Assembly: GCA_025738555.1 (NCBI GenBank)
Contig: JAOVFP010000003.1
Span: 4,898,001-4,962,000, forward strand
Direction: 5' to 3'
Length of the DNA: 64,000 bases
Origin: Cyathus striatus
Lineage: Eukaryota > Basidiomycota > Agaricomycetes > Agaricales > Nidulariaceae
Shown here: positions 50,526 to 63,011 of the stretch, piece by piece
Layout of the letters: the number at the start of each line of letters is the position of its first letter
Numbering within the stretch: position 1 is the stretch's first letter
Position numbers and translations under genes: made by a program
The notes under the pieces: model-generated
Told to the model about the DNA's origin: nothing
The model's input: the letters and a program-made list of their open reading frames with translations, nothing else
Databases searched by the model: none

Positions 50526-52342
50526 ATGTTCCCTAAGGTCGCTCTCCTTGCTTTCTCTTTCCTCGCCGTTGTATACGGTCAGCAAGTTGGCACGTCCACT
50601 GCAGAAGTTCACCCTTCTCTCACCTGGAAGAAGTGCACCACCGCTGGCGGATGTGTTTCCCAGGCATCAGGTGCCGTCACCGTCGACGCTAACTGGCGCT
50701 GGCTCCACAACGTCGGAGGCTACACCAACTGTTACACCGGCAACACTTGGAACGCCAACCTCTGCCCCGACGGTGCCACTTGCGCCACCAACTGCGCTCT
50801 CGAGGGTGCTAGTTATTCTTCGACCTACGGTATCACCACCAGCGGCGACGCCCTTACCCTCAAGTTTGTCACTCAATCTTCTCAGAAGAACGTCGGCTCC
50901 CGAGTTTATCTCATGGCTGACGAGAACAAGTACGAGGTATTCCAGCTCTTGAACAAGGAGTTCACCTTCGACGTCGATGTCTCCAATCTCCCTTGCGGTC
51001 TCAACGGTGCTCTCTACTTCACCGAGATGGACGCCGATGGTGGTCTTTCCAAATACTCCGGCAACAAGGCTGGAGCCAAGTACGGAACTGGTTATTGCGA
51101 CGCCCAGTGCGCTCGTGACCTCAAGTTCATTGGTGGCGAGGTACGTTCTTCTTCACATACTATTTATTCACAGTTATTGATTTTTTTTCCCGAAGGCTAA
51201 CGTCGCTGGCTGGACTCCTTCCACATCCGATTCCAACAGCGGAACCGGTAACTGGGGAGCCTGCTGTCACGAGATGGATATCTGGGAGGCCAACTCTATC
51301 TCTGCCGCATTTACTCCCCATCCTTGCACGAAGGACGGTCTCTTCCGTTGCACAGGCATCGACTGCCATGTCGGCGATAGGTATGGTGGTGTTTGCGATG
51401 CTGACGGTTGTGACTTCAACTCCTACCGCATGGGTGCTAAGGACTTCTTCGGTCCTGGCAAGACTGTCGACTCTACGAAGAAGATGACCGTCGTCACCCA
51501 GTTCATCACCGACGACAACACCAGCACTGGAACTCTCAAGGAGATCCGCCGCGTCTACGTTCAGGATGGCAACGTCATCCAGAACTCGAAGGTCAACGTT
51601 CCCGGACTCAGCACTGAATACGACTCTCTCACCGACCAGGTCTGCGCTGACCAGAAGACCATCTTCGGCGACACCGACGACTTCTCTAAGAAGGGTGGTC
51701 TGGCCGCTATCGGCAAGTCTCTTGCCAGGGGTGGCGTTCTCGTCATGAGCACCTGGGACGACCATGATGCTAACATGCTCTGGCTCGACTCCAGCTACCC
51801 CACCACCAAGAATTCCTCTGCTCCCGGTGTCGCTCGTGGCACTTGTTCTACTGATTCTGGTGTTCCCGCTGCCGTCGAGGCTGCTTCCCCCAACTCCTCC
51901 GTTACTTTCTCCAACATCCGCTTCGGTGACATCGGCTCCACTTTCTCCGGCGCTTCCAGTGGAAGCTCCAGCTCCGCTGCTGCCTCCTCCACCAAAGTAA
52001 CCAGTTCCGCTGCTGCCTCTTCCACCAAAGTAAGCAGCACCTCCGCCTCTTCCACCAAGGCCAGCAGCAGCTCTACCAAGGTCAGCAGCACCACCTCCAC
52101 CTCCACCAAAGCTAGCACCACCTCCACCACCAAAGTCAGCACCACTTCCACTACCACCAGCTCTGCTTCCGGTGCTACCCAGTCCCCATGGGGCCAATGG
52201 TACGTTCTCTCGCTTACATTTCTTACTTATTTCTTACTGACTCAAATTCTTCAGTGGCGGCAACAACTGGACTGGCCCTACCGCTTGCGCCACCGGATAC
52301 ACTTGCACCAAGAACAACGAGTGGTACAGCCAATGCCTTTAA
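50526..52342 (+). CDS. Secreted GH7 cellobiohydrolase with CBM1
   Basis: Three exons (50526-51140, 51196-52199, 52255-52342) sum to 1707 nt, 568 residues. A signal peptide ([14 protein letters not shown]) ends near residue 18. The catalytic module shows [49 protein letters not shown] and the catalytic ExDxxE as EMDIWE (Glu231, Asp233, Glu236). A Ser/Thr linker with repeated SSTKV units (~445-530) leads to a fungal cellulose-binding module: [18 protein letters not shown] and a last NNEWYSQCL. It hydrolyses crystalline cellulose from the chain end, pointing to a plant-litter or wood decayer. Third positions are strongly C-rich, unlike its neighbours, as expected for a highly expressed secreted enzyme. 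Confidence 0.96.
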
Positions 52343-53395
52343 GGGGATCGAGTTTTTTTGATTATTCACTACCTAATTTGAAAAGAGTGGAGTTATCCAC
52401 AGCATAGTCAGAACCTAAACACATTCATTTGTATATACCGTACAGCACATCTTTTCTGGTTCATTAATATTTAAAATTATTATTCTGATCCATCAGTTCT
52501 TTGAAAGGTTCATTGTGTTAAGATTTTACTGCTTAAGAATTTTTGAGGTTGGTGCACTGGATGGCTTTCTTAGAATATTCTGATTCATTGAAGGGGTTCC
52601 AGCAAGTATTTCGGGGCAAATTTTGTGTCCTGGAAGCTAATAAAAACAATACGTTTTAATTCCAAACGATCATGAAAGTCGAGTTAAACTACTAATTCAA
52701 TGACAAAATACAAATACAAAGTGCTGTTCTAACTGCATACTGCTGATTCGTGTCCAGTGCACATAAAAAAAAACACATAAATCTAACTAAAAAATGCTAA
52801 TTCGAAAATGTTATAAGCAAAGTATCCAGACAAGCATTAAAGCAAACCATCAAACCCCAAAACAAGCAATTTTCAAAAAAGAATGGATAGCAAAGGAGAA
52901 GACGACGACGATAAAGGGAAATAGAATGTTTGAAGCCAAGGACTAGAATGAACACACGGTCAAGCAATGGGATGATGACAATGCACTCCATCACAGTTCA
53001 AAGATGAGATACTCAAGGCGTCCCCATCGTATCCGTCTTCTACATGTCCAACTAGTGAAAGAGATCCATAATACCAAATGCAGTGTCGACAGGCTGCATT
53101 GGAATCTCCTTTCCTAGCCGTGGATCTTCGACGCTTTCGAGGATCCGCAGGAGTGAAGAGCAAGGCGCTGTTCCTGCCTATTCTTCGATGATGTCCGCCC
53201 CGCGTAGTCTTGAGCGAGTTGAGGTCCTCGGTGACCAGGATTTGATTCGGATTGTTGTCGTCATTGGGTAGAGGAGACGGGAGAGGAAGGTGGTGGTGGA
53301 GGAGGAGGAGGAGGGGGAGGGATTAGTGAGTGGTGACGCCTACACGGATGAGCTGCAGGAAGGAAATGAGATCCATGGTGCCTACGAGCTGGCGA
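52343..53395. other. Intergenic region with a short purine repeat
   Basis: 3' flanks of the cellulase gene and of the convergent unrecognised gene. A GGT/GGA triplet tract lies at 53287-53327. No gene seen. Confidence 0.4.
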
Positions 53396-55350
53396 CTACG
53401 GAGTAGGACCGGGCCCATAGCGAGTTGGCGATGGAGGAGGAACGGAGACTGAGATAGCCTTCTATCCATCAGAGGTTAGCAGAAATTAAATGAATTACTT
53501 TAAGCGGGCCTACCTGCTCCTTAGCGGCTATCTTGGGGGCCTTGAGACAAGACGTCTGAGAAGCAGGAACCCTTAAATTCTATGCAAAAGTAATCAGAAA
53601 CAAGAATGACGATATGAGTGGAAGCAATTTACTTTCAAAGAATCCAGCTTCACCAGTGGAGGGTTGACCTTGGCCTTGCCCTTAGTGTCCTCCTTCACAC
53701 CTATCTGGAAGACCAGGACGATTGGAATTGGAACTACCGGTTCGTCGTTTCGCAGTAGGAGAGGGCTAGAAAAATGCACGTCAGAGTTGCTTTGTACTTT
53801 AGTCAGACACTCGATATGCACTCACAGAAGGTGACGGCCGAAGACGCTTAGGTCCTCTGAGGAAAACAACTCCGTCGGCTCGTTTCTGAGATCCCCTATC
53901 GGTAGGAGAAGGCTGCAACAAATGTTCAGTTATAAAGGCTGACCATTTATATATATATACTCACATGCGGTGGTGGAGGAGAACGAGGGTTTTGGGGTTT
54001 GCGCTTTCGGACAACCGTTGTGAAACCATCGTTATTCGGAAGCTGTAGGAAAACTAATCAGTGCTGGGATATATGCGTAAAAAGCAGATGGCTTACCGTT
54101 ACCAGTGTACCGTAAGGTGTCTTCTCGTCGTCCGACCCCGGTACCTACATAGAGTCAGTATAATGAGATACAAATAAAAGAAGAGACATTGTACCAAGGA
54201 AAAGTCTGCCACCGTGACCGGCGGATGCAGCTCGATTTCCTGTCAAGATATATAGTCAGTTACACGATAAACCACAAAACAAAGAGAAGAGACTTACCGC
54301 AACGAGCGTCGTCGACAGGGAGGGAGTTTGAGTATCCGTCATCCTACTTCCAAGTTCAGCCCACGTCTCACTAGAAAGCTCGTCGGTAATGGGAGCGACA
54401 TCGAAGTTCGGACCCTCACAATGCTGACTGCTCTTGTCGTTATCAGAGAGCAAAGATTCATCCTAAGAATCAATGTATATGTTAGTGAGATGATAGCTGA
54501 AGGCTAAAGGCGTACCTGATGAATCGGGGTCGGTTTTCTGCTCGTGCAACAGAGCAGCCAGCACGAGAACAGTGGGGATCCTGATGGCGGGAGTCACTGA
54601 ATAGTGATTTTCTCCATCATCGGGTTCCTTAGACTGGACGAAGGACTCATCGACCATAATAGCGGGAACAGCGTCAGCTTCCCATGCTTTGTCCTTTAGA
54701 GTGTCCTTCATACTAATATCAACTCCGGCTTCGTCCATGCGGAATCGCAGGCTTGAGGGACGTCAGCCTCCCACGCTTCGTCCTGCTGGCAGACCTTGTC
54801 AATGGAGGGTGAAGGCTCATCCTAAGAATCAATATACACATGAGTGAAGTGATCACTGAAGAGACAAGAAACATACCGATGACTTGAGGCTTCTTCTCTG
54901 CTCAGCGTGCAACCGAGCGGCCAGGGCAAGCGTAAACAGAGACGCAAGGACGGGGGTGGCTGAATAGCGGGTTCCCTCGTCGTTAGATTCTGTTGCTTTG
55001 GCAAAGAACGCCTCGAAGTTGATCGGAGCGTAGATTGGTAGTTGCTGAAGGTGGCGGACAGCGAGCTCATATTTTGGACGGACAGCGAGTGCAAACATGG
55101 GGCGAAGAGAGATGGCCTTGGTACCCAGCCACCGGGGAGTAGCTTGAAAGGAGGTTTTGTGGCAAGGGCTAGAAAGGGAATGTATTTGGGCGAAGACGCT
55201 AGCGACTGATAGTGCAGTGGCACTGGCGACGATGTGGGCTTCGGTGTTGGATGTGAACGGGAGAGCGGGGTTGGCAGTGCTCATTAGAGTATAATATGAG
55301 GAACAATACGAGTAGGCGAATACTGCCAACGCGGGAATGAATAAATGCAT
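53396..55350 (-). CDS. Unrecognised protein built from a duplicated module (possibly degraded)
   Basis: I do not recognise a family. From 55350 the frame starts with a hydrophobic segment (MHLFIPALAVFAYSYC), then a 160-residue region ending SATPVLASLFTLALAARLHAEQ. A second copy of this end, with acidic lead-in, reads SVTPAIRIPTVLVLAALLHEQ at about 54530-54620, and each is followed by an intron ending TTAG and an exon starting GATGA. Further down are small exons encoding VVRKRKPQNPRSPPPPH, KRADGVVFLRGPKRLRPSPS and VVPIPIVLVFQIGVKED, ending at a stop at 53396. The joins between the copies need frame changes near 54745 and 54516, so this may be two genes, or a gene in decay. Confidence 0.4.
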
Positions 55351-57057
55351 CTTGACGAGACAGAGATATGCGTAAGGGAAAGAGATGGAAGAGGAGGCAA
55401 ACAGATTCGACCCATTTTAAGATGGCGCGTATGTTGACCACTCTTTGGTTATTGCATTTGAGACTTCTGCCTTAGACATCCAACACAACGACCATAACCA
55501 CCGTAGATTTCATTATAAGGGCAGTCAGCAAATGGAGAGTCTACAGTCATTTCGAAGTTCGATACCTGTCAAGCGAGTCTTCTTCTTCCGTCCTTGAAAC
55601 GTCCATGAGCACTTCTTCCGCCTTGTTCACAATGTCATATATCTCCTGGACATAGAGCCCGACTAAATGAATTGCAGTTCTTAAGCAGGATCAATCCTCG
55701 TTGCCACCAGCCTGACAGTCCGGCCGTGTTTGACTGGTTATATGCGCGCTTTTGGAAGCTTTCCTTGCAGCTGGGTACTTCAGCTGACGATCAAAGACCA
55801 AGCCCATCGTTTATCTAATGTCAGTTTCTCAGCTCCTTGAAAATAGATTTCAGCTAGAGATTTCTTTTTATATACAGCTACAGTGCGTGTTCCAACTCTA
55901 CGGACGGCTAGTCAGCGAGTCCTAATATAATTATGCAAGATATGAGCACTTACATATATGCTCGAGAATAAATATCGAAGGATATTAATCTACCACTAGC
56001 TAGCGCTACGAACTCACGAATACATAAACTTCCGGATACATGCGTCTCCATTCCCTCTGTACAATGTATGTATTCAGCTGGACCGACCTACTCGCCTAGC
56101 CAGAAACACCAGCGATCATAAGCAAATGACAGCCTATGTGAGCACTCCATTCGCATTACAGGTCAGCTGGTAATCTCATAACCTCCCCAATTCCTAGAGA
56201 TTGGCACTAATCCCGAAGCAAAAATATGAGATAAGCTGGTGTCGTAACCTTCGCAACATTGGTGGTGGATTTGAACCTGAGCCATCAAGATTGCTCCTGT
56301 CGGACGTAGAGAATTACTGACTGCGGACGTTAAGATAGACAGACATAGCAGAACACATACATCGAAGCCATTATCTGACTACTTATTGCTAGAACCATCT
56401 TTGTGACCTTGTCGTCCCCAATATTTTCGCTTCGCAGAGGTACATGGACCAGGTAATGCAGTATATGTTCTATTCTGAGAAGATCATCACATTGCTATCC
56501 CAGAAGTATCAGTATAAAGGTAAGAGACAGTTTAAAGACAATGGATGGCACGGCTGCTCACAAATGAGCCTCTATCTTCATGTGGTCCAATTTCTAGATG
56601 AGGCGGAGATTTCGAACGCGGGCCTTTTAACGATTATCATGACCAGTGTGAGCTGAGGTCTCGAAACGACATAAGAGTCCGTAGGGATGTGCAGGATTAT
56701 TGACAACACATTGTGTCAATCCAACGCACGACGCACATCAGTAGTAGTAGCAGAGTATCCGTGATGAGTTCAAGCTTCAATTTCAGTGCTCTGTAGATGT
56801 TTCAAAAAAGGCGGGACTTGGTACATATGATAAGATTAAGTTGATTGTTGGGGTGAGGACGTGCAAGCTATACAGGATTGGCGCGGATTGATACGGACGA
56901 TGATTTGTCATGCTCGCGTGGCCACGATGGCACTGCTGGAAACGCTCATGGAATACGACGCTACTTTTCTTCCTTTCTATTTCTCAACTTATTGCCTCTA
57001 GTTATAAAGTCCTGATAGACATTATATATATCATCAGGACATCTCCAAACACGCAAA
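55351..57057. other. Intergenic region, no gene recognised
   Basis: Short open frames only. A T-arm-like string was checked near 56270 and does not belong to a tRNA. Confidence 0.4.
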
Positions 57058-58885
57058 ATGATGCTCACAAGTCCCACAACGTCCAGCTGGACGAGGGTAT
57101 CCCCAGTCGAGGTCCTCATCACCCGTGCCTGTGAACCCACTCTACACGAACCAAATTATGCCCTACATCTCGAAGTCGCCGAGTACATAAACCAGAAGAA
57201 GGCGAACACGTACGTTGCGTTACTGTTACTCATCAAGAATTATCTGATAATCGGCTTTTCAGCCCTCGAGAAGCAGCCATGTACATCGCCAAACTCGCTA
57301 ACCATCGCAATCCACATATCGCCATCCTAGCCCTTTCTCTCCTCGATACCATTGTCCAGTCATGCGGGTACCCATTCCATCTACAAATATCCACCAAGGA
57401 ATTCCTCAATGAGCTTGTCCGACGCTTTCCTGAACGACCACCTCCTTTTCCCGGTCCAGTTATGTCTCGCATACTTGAACTGATCCATCAGTGGAAAGAG
57501 ACTATCTGTATGGATTCTAGATGGAAAGAGGATCTGGGTAACATTAGGGATATGCACCGCCTGCTACAGTTCAAGGGATATCGCTTCCGCGATAATGTTT
57601 CACGGCAGTCTAACCTTGCAGCTGCTGCGGTGAGTTTGAGCGGTTTCAGCGCTATTATTTTCTGTCGTCTGACACTGAATATATTGCAGAACATAAAATC
57701 TGCAGAGGAGCTGGAAGAGGAAGATCGTGAAGCTCAGTCTGCTAAACTCCAAGAATTGATTCGGAGAGGCACTCCCCGAGACCTTGCTGCCGCACAGGAG
57801 TTGATGAAGAGTTTAGCTGGTGCTAATCCCGAGACTAAACCAGATTATCGTTCGCAAGCGTTAACAGAATTGAATAAACTTGAGCAGAAGGTGATCTTGC
57901 TAAACGAGATGTTGGATAATGTGGATACGACAAGAGGAGAGCGATTCGCTAAGGGAGACGCATATGATGTAAGTAACCGTCTCGGGCATTCCTGACTACC
58001 CACTGACCACTTTACAGCAAGTATCGACAATCTTAGCTAGCGCTCGACCACGACTACAGAAATGGATCAATGATGCCGAGACGGAGGATTCTGAATCGCT
58101 TGGTATGTGACTCGTCGTTTGGTAATTGTCGCAGACGTACTGATCTCATCTAAGATACCTTCCTGCAAATGAATGACCAGATCAACACTGTCCTTGAACG
58201 GTATGAAGCGTTCAAGCGAGGCGATTACGCTGCTGCCGCCAACCCCATTCCTGCTGAGCTCTCAAATAACAATGACCAAGGGCTCTCGCTCATCGACTTC
58301 GATGACAGCGCACCTTCCAATTCCGCGACTCAGCCTGCGTCAACAAGCAACGATCTTGTTGGACTGTTCGCGACCCCGTCAGCGCCGCAGGTATCTAACC
58401 AATCGGCCATGGGACTGGGTCTTGGTGGGGGGCTGGGCAGCAGTATGGGCATGGGCGGTGGATTTAACATGGGCGGAATGCAGCCTCATGCTCCGTCGCC
58501 TATTCCTCACAATGGCATGGGGAATAATATGGGAATGGGAATGGGTGCCGGATCCTCATTCATGCCCTGGCAGACATCATCTCCTCAGCAAACTACAACA
58601 CCCCCTGCGTCCATAATGCTTCCGGGTACACCATCAAATACTGGAGCATCTAACTATTCCGCCAATAATGGGAATATCAGCAGGTCTCCGCCCTCAATGT
58701 TTGGTGGCATGGTTTCGTCGTCGGCCAACCGAAACCAATTGGGGAACATGATTCCTCAACAAACTCAGCAGGGTCAACAACTTCAACAACCCCAACAACA
58801 ACCTCAGCAACAATCCCAACAACCCCAACAACCCCAACAACAACAGAATAAGGATCCATTTGCTGACCTTGCTGGACTGTTCTGA
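57058..58885 (+). CDS. VHS-GAT domain trafficking adaptor (GGA-like), Gln-rich C-terminus
   Basis: Five exons (57058-57209, 57263-57629, 57690-57968, 58018-58102, 58155-58885) sum to 1614 nt, 537 residues. The VHS domain spans residues ~15-150 (LITRACEPTLHEPNYALHL, ALSLLDTIVQSCGYPFHLQI, WKEDLGNIRDMHRLLQFKGY) and a GAT domain follows at ~195-330 (LTELNKLEQKVILLNEML, FLQMNDQINTVLERYEAFK). LSLIDFDD (~365) is a clathrin-box-like motif. The C-terminal 170 residues are Gly/Met- then Gln-rich and end DPFADLAGLF with a DPF motif. GGA proteins bind Arf1, ubiquitin and clathrin at the trans-Golgi; the usual ear domain (GAE) is absent, so it may be nearer to Lsb5-type VHS-GAT proteins. Confidence 0.9.
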
Positions 58886-60660
58886 TGATAGGAAAAGGAC
58901 TGGTGGTTTAGGATGCTGCTGAAGAGTGTATTACAACTGGAGGCGATTGTAGGTTTTGGAGCTGTGGAATGTATACTGCATATGGATTTATCCTATTTAT
59001 AGCATGACCCATCTCGTTTCAAATTTTGCACAGTTCGCTCAATGTGCACTCACTTGATTATCACGATTTCGGCAAGCTTCTGAGCTCTTTGTGTACCGTT
59101 TTCAGCGATCTTCCCAGGCAGTTGTTATCGGTGTTTCCTCAGAGACGCTGGTAGTTAACATTAACAATCTATGTAATTCACGTTAACAGTCTAGCAAACC
59201 TACCTCGAATGTTTCGTTCATATACAGTGATTTTCAAGTACTTCCAGACTTCAATTCTTGAAGCTTTGAAGCCGTGTTCCTGGACCTTGTTCCGGAAGTC
59301 TTTCGGCGCCAATCCTTGATGCGATAATCGGTGATAACATAGTTGCACTATACATCGAATAAAATATTGCTCCGAACCCAGATTTTTTATTCTCTGTCGC
59401 TAAGGTAAAAAACGACCTGAAAAATCACGACTTCTACATATTATGCTTCGAAATTAACAATTCTGCGTTCGGAGAGTTATTGCCTTCGTCTAGTAGTGCA
59501 AAATTGCTCTATATATCATATAAATCGGTGCATCCGTTGATGAGTTCTATTCAAAACAAGCTGTTCTACTATATTATTAGTAATATTAGATCTACTAACA
59601 TTTATCTCGCCAATGCAACTTATTTTTTGCCCTGATCATGAAATACATGCTATACACACTAATTCAGTTCAATTTTATATGTTTGTGTTGTTAAAATTCA
59701 TTGCTAGGATTGTTTTTGGAGAAGATACTTTCTGACCCAATATCTTATCTCAGAGTAAATATAAGCAAATAAATGCTTCTCACATGCGCGCTTGCGCATT
59801 GAGGCATCTGAACAGGTGGTCTAAGTAGTCTCACAGTGCAATTTCTAAATTTTTGCTATATATTTATGCTTATGTTAAATTAAACATGTTTTACTCGTCA
59901 TATGAGATCAAAATATTGATAATTTGAATGTGGAGGATGGAAATATGATGTGAGAAAGGCCGGCTTCAAATTTTGTGACAGATGTGTGACGATGTGTGAC
60001 ACAACAGGGCCGCGTGACATATAGGAATTGGGCATCCCCAGTTAAAGGGCAAACTTGATGAATCCTAGTTTTTTTGTTATTTCTTTTTTATACATAATAA
60101 TAAGTTTACTTGTTAGATACTCATTCAGGAGTTGCTGACACCTGGATCAGCAGAAACCTCACTTGGATAAGAAATTTACTTTCACATTTCTTGTTAGGAG
60201 ACAGAAACTTTTTTATTGATTTCCTGTGTATTATTTTATTTATTTTACCTTCATTCTAAAATCCCTTGCTTCGTTCTAATTATACTATCTTCATTATAAT
60301 ATTTTTCCTTTGTTTTACTAGCTGCAACTAGCTGTTACAGTGTTTCCACAGTTATGCACTCATTTTAATAGCTCCTACTTTATTCTAATTATTCAACAAT
60401 GAAAAAATCAAGAGTGAATGTATGAAAACACTTTATATGGGAGTTATGTATATGGCAGTTGCCTAGTAAGTATCCAATAAGTAGCATTTGAAGTGGTTAT
60501 GGAAAGGTACATAAAAGAATTTAAAGTAATTTGATATCCAGGCTATTTAAATGAGCAGAGATATTTTGATGATGAGAATGTGTCTAATTTATGTGAGGTT
60601 TGATACAGTGACATTGTGTTCCGTGCATGGTGCATGACAACTCGAAGAGAGGTGGGTGCT
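58886..60660. other. AT-rich intergenic region
   Basis: No open frame of note and much A/T, especially 59300-60400. Fits old, degraded repeat DNA; no element end identified. Confidence 0.4.
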
Positions 60661-60825
60661 GACTAATGCACTGTGCATGCACAGCCACTACACATTTTGC
60701 ATCTCCAGAACTGTTGACTAACGCACCGTGCATGCACAGCCACTACACATTTTGAATCCCCAGAGCTGCTGACTAAGAAAATCTGTGCATGCACAGCCAC
60801 TATGCATTTTGGATTGCCAACACAA
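60661..60825 (+). repeat. 55-bp tandem repeat, three units
   Basis: Units start at 60661, 60716 and 60771, each with GACTAA. The core GTGCATGCACAGCCACTA is identical in all three and is followed by CACATTTTG or GCATTTTGG. GTGCATGCAC within it is a perfect 10-bp palindrome. The third unit is more diverged. Confidence 0.85.
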
Positions 60826-62095
60826 ACAAATAAGGAAAGCAAGCTTCCCCAATCAAGAGGCGTCAGATCCTTCGATCTGGCACATGTATTAGGTAAGGGG
60901 GTGGGGGGGGGTACCCTACGAATTTGGTTTAGCTTAGTGGTGTGGCATACTCAGCAGTCAACTGACGGCAGCGAAGGGTCTCACCCTTTATCAGTTCATC
61001 TACTATAAGTACTTCCACTTATGCATCTGAACAAATGACACATCTCTCATGATATTTATTTTATGATATGGGTGACTGCTACTTGCTTTGATCTAGATAG
61101 TGTAAGTTGAGTATAAGTACCATCACAATGCGACATTCTTTCTAATGTTCATACTTCTGAATTCCAAGTTGTTCAATAAGTACTTGAGTCCATGTTCTCA
61201 GCAGACCAGCAGTATGCAGATCCGCCCATCTTTGAAAAGGTAGCATAGTAATAGAGCGCATTTACATGTACTCTATCATAGGTGTGAAGACTCAGGAATA
61301 TGTTAGGCACATTGAATATAAGTATTCATTCAGTCAATAACTCGGACATGAATACAGTACTAAGCCCTCTAACCCACATCCGGATACCTCAGCTGCTCTC
61401 TCAAAGGTCATATTTGGGTCCACAAGTTGTGCCTGGCTTTCGTTCAATCGCACACTCATTTTGTGCATGTTACATCTACTGTAGTAATCACAGCAGCTCC
61501 ACCGGTTATTATCCTATGAAGACACATAAAAAAGGAAAGGGATGCGAGATAATTGCAGGTTGTCTGAATGAAGATGGCATAAATCCTGATCAGATAACTG
61601 TCCTGTTGCAACTTGAGCTCAGTTCTCACCATATCTGACTTACACCATATCCTCCAGCTGTTCAAGATCGTGCGCACAAACTCCCAATGTATCTACCAAA
61701 TGGAACGCTAAACTATGTTTAGCTTGCGATTCAAATTGAAATATTGAGGAAATACATAGTTTCATCAAGGGGTGCACCGATCATAATTTCCCACGGGGGG
61801 TAGGGTAGGTAGGGTCAGGCCGAAAGCCTGATGGAAAAAAAAGGAACCCTTTGTACCAAGTCTCAAAGAGGCTGTACAAGAGGTTATGGAACAGAATTAA
61901 TGTTGTATATTACCATTTATAGCTGTCTATAATACTTCTTTTCACTTCATGTGCTGAGATAACCAATAGAGAGCACCCAAATACAGATTGGTGCATCAAT
62001 AAATAACAGCTCACCATGCACAGATCACCTCGAGGTATTCAAATTTTACCAGTATATGCCATTTCTTCATTAACTAACGTGAACCACTTATAGTG
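60826..62095. other. Region of probable degraded repeats
   Basis: No recognised gene. A G-rich string (GGGGGGTAGGGTAGGTAGGG, about 61795-61814) is followed by a perfect 6-bp hairpin TCAGGC-CGAAA-GCCTGA (~61816-61832) and an A8 run. An open frame of 112 codons (61300-61638) is unlike anything I know. Confidence 0.4.
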
Positions 62096-63002
62096 CTAGG
62101 GCAGAAATCCTCAGCGTTGAAGCCAGGGCTGGCAATTACAGCATCAAAGCAACCAGTATAGCAGAAGTTGAGGAAAGTGCCAAAAAGACCAGTAGTGGTG
62201 TAAAGCTTGTTGAGATGACGGAGACAGAGTATATTGAGGAAACCGAGATAGCCGTAGTGGGCTTGGACCTGGACGAAAGTGCGAAAACACTCGAAAATAC
62301 TTTGTATGTGCTTGAACAAGCTGCATACAATGCTTCAGCTATGCCAGAGCTCGAAGAAGAGTTGTCCCATACATCATGGGATCAGCCAAACGATTGTACA
62401 CAATTTAAAAAGCCCATACCGGATGTTTATGAGGATGCGAGAACTTTGTGGGTCTTCAAAGGTACCAGCATACAATCCAGTCGTATTTCTCCAGAAGCAA
62501 AAAGCAACTCTGTGGAGTTAGAAATACTGGTATCAGGATTTTCTGCCAATGACACTGTGAGTATTGAACAATTGCTCATGTGACTTCCTTAAATTAATTA
62601 ACTTACTGGGGCACAAGTCCTTTACTGTAACTACCCTGGCTGTAGCTTCCGCTAGCGAAGATGGTGCATGTCCAACTTCACAGCATGCTTCTGCTTCACT
62701 GTCAACCAAAGTCGTTGTCATCAAAAAAGTTCCTAGTCGTCAAAAAAGAATCCCCAAAGTGTACCAGTTGAATATTTGTTTATGCAGTGAGGTTTTCAAC
62801 GACTCACTTGATACTGCAGTAAACTGCAATCAGGCAGGATGTGAAACTGAGTGGGTGCGTATTTATCAACACATCTTTACTACATACACACCAATCATGC
62901 TCACCTGTTCCATCCAACAGTATCATCTTGAATGTATTCTGAGGGACCGCTTCCATGCAACTGGATTGCAATGCTTTTCGGGTCACCGATACGGGAGGTA
63001 GT
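62096..63002 (+). CDS. Repeat-associated ORF with a truncated PHD-like zinc finger (5' end unresolved)
   Basis: Exons ending at about 62556, from 62621 to 62850 and from 62921 to 63002 join in frame. The product starts (after an acceptor at ~62094) with EILSVEARAGNYSIK, has an acidic central part and then the Cys/His cluster ICLCSEVF, VNCNQAGCETEW + YHLEC and a last GLQCFSG. The spacing of C, C, C, C, H, C is that of a PHD finger lacking its last cysteine. Similar C-x4-CETxW-YHLxC ends occur in repeat-borne proteins of agaricomycetes, so transposon origin is likely. The stop lies nine bases before a solo LTR. No initiator was found. Confidence 0.5.
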
Positions 63003-63011
63003 CTGAGAGGG

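Noticed and set aside
51160..52197. 345-codon minus-strand frame over the cellulase, rich in Gly/Ala
   Set aside because: It is the antisense of a GC-biased coding region with C-ending codons; no family match.
56255..56360. Possible tRNA on the minus strand from a GGTTCAAATCC-like T-loop
   Set aside because: The bases on both sides of the loop do not pair into a T stem, and no A box or acceptor stem of the right spacing is present.
61795..61814. Interstitial telomere repeat
   Set aside because: The GGGTA units are irregular and only three; they do not form TTAGGG arrays.
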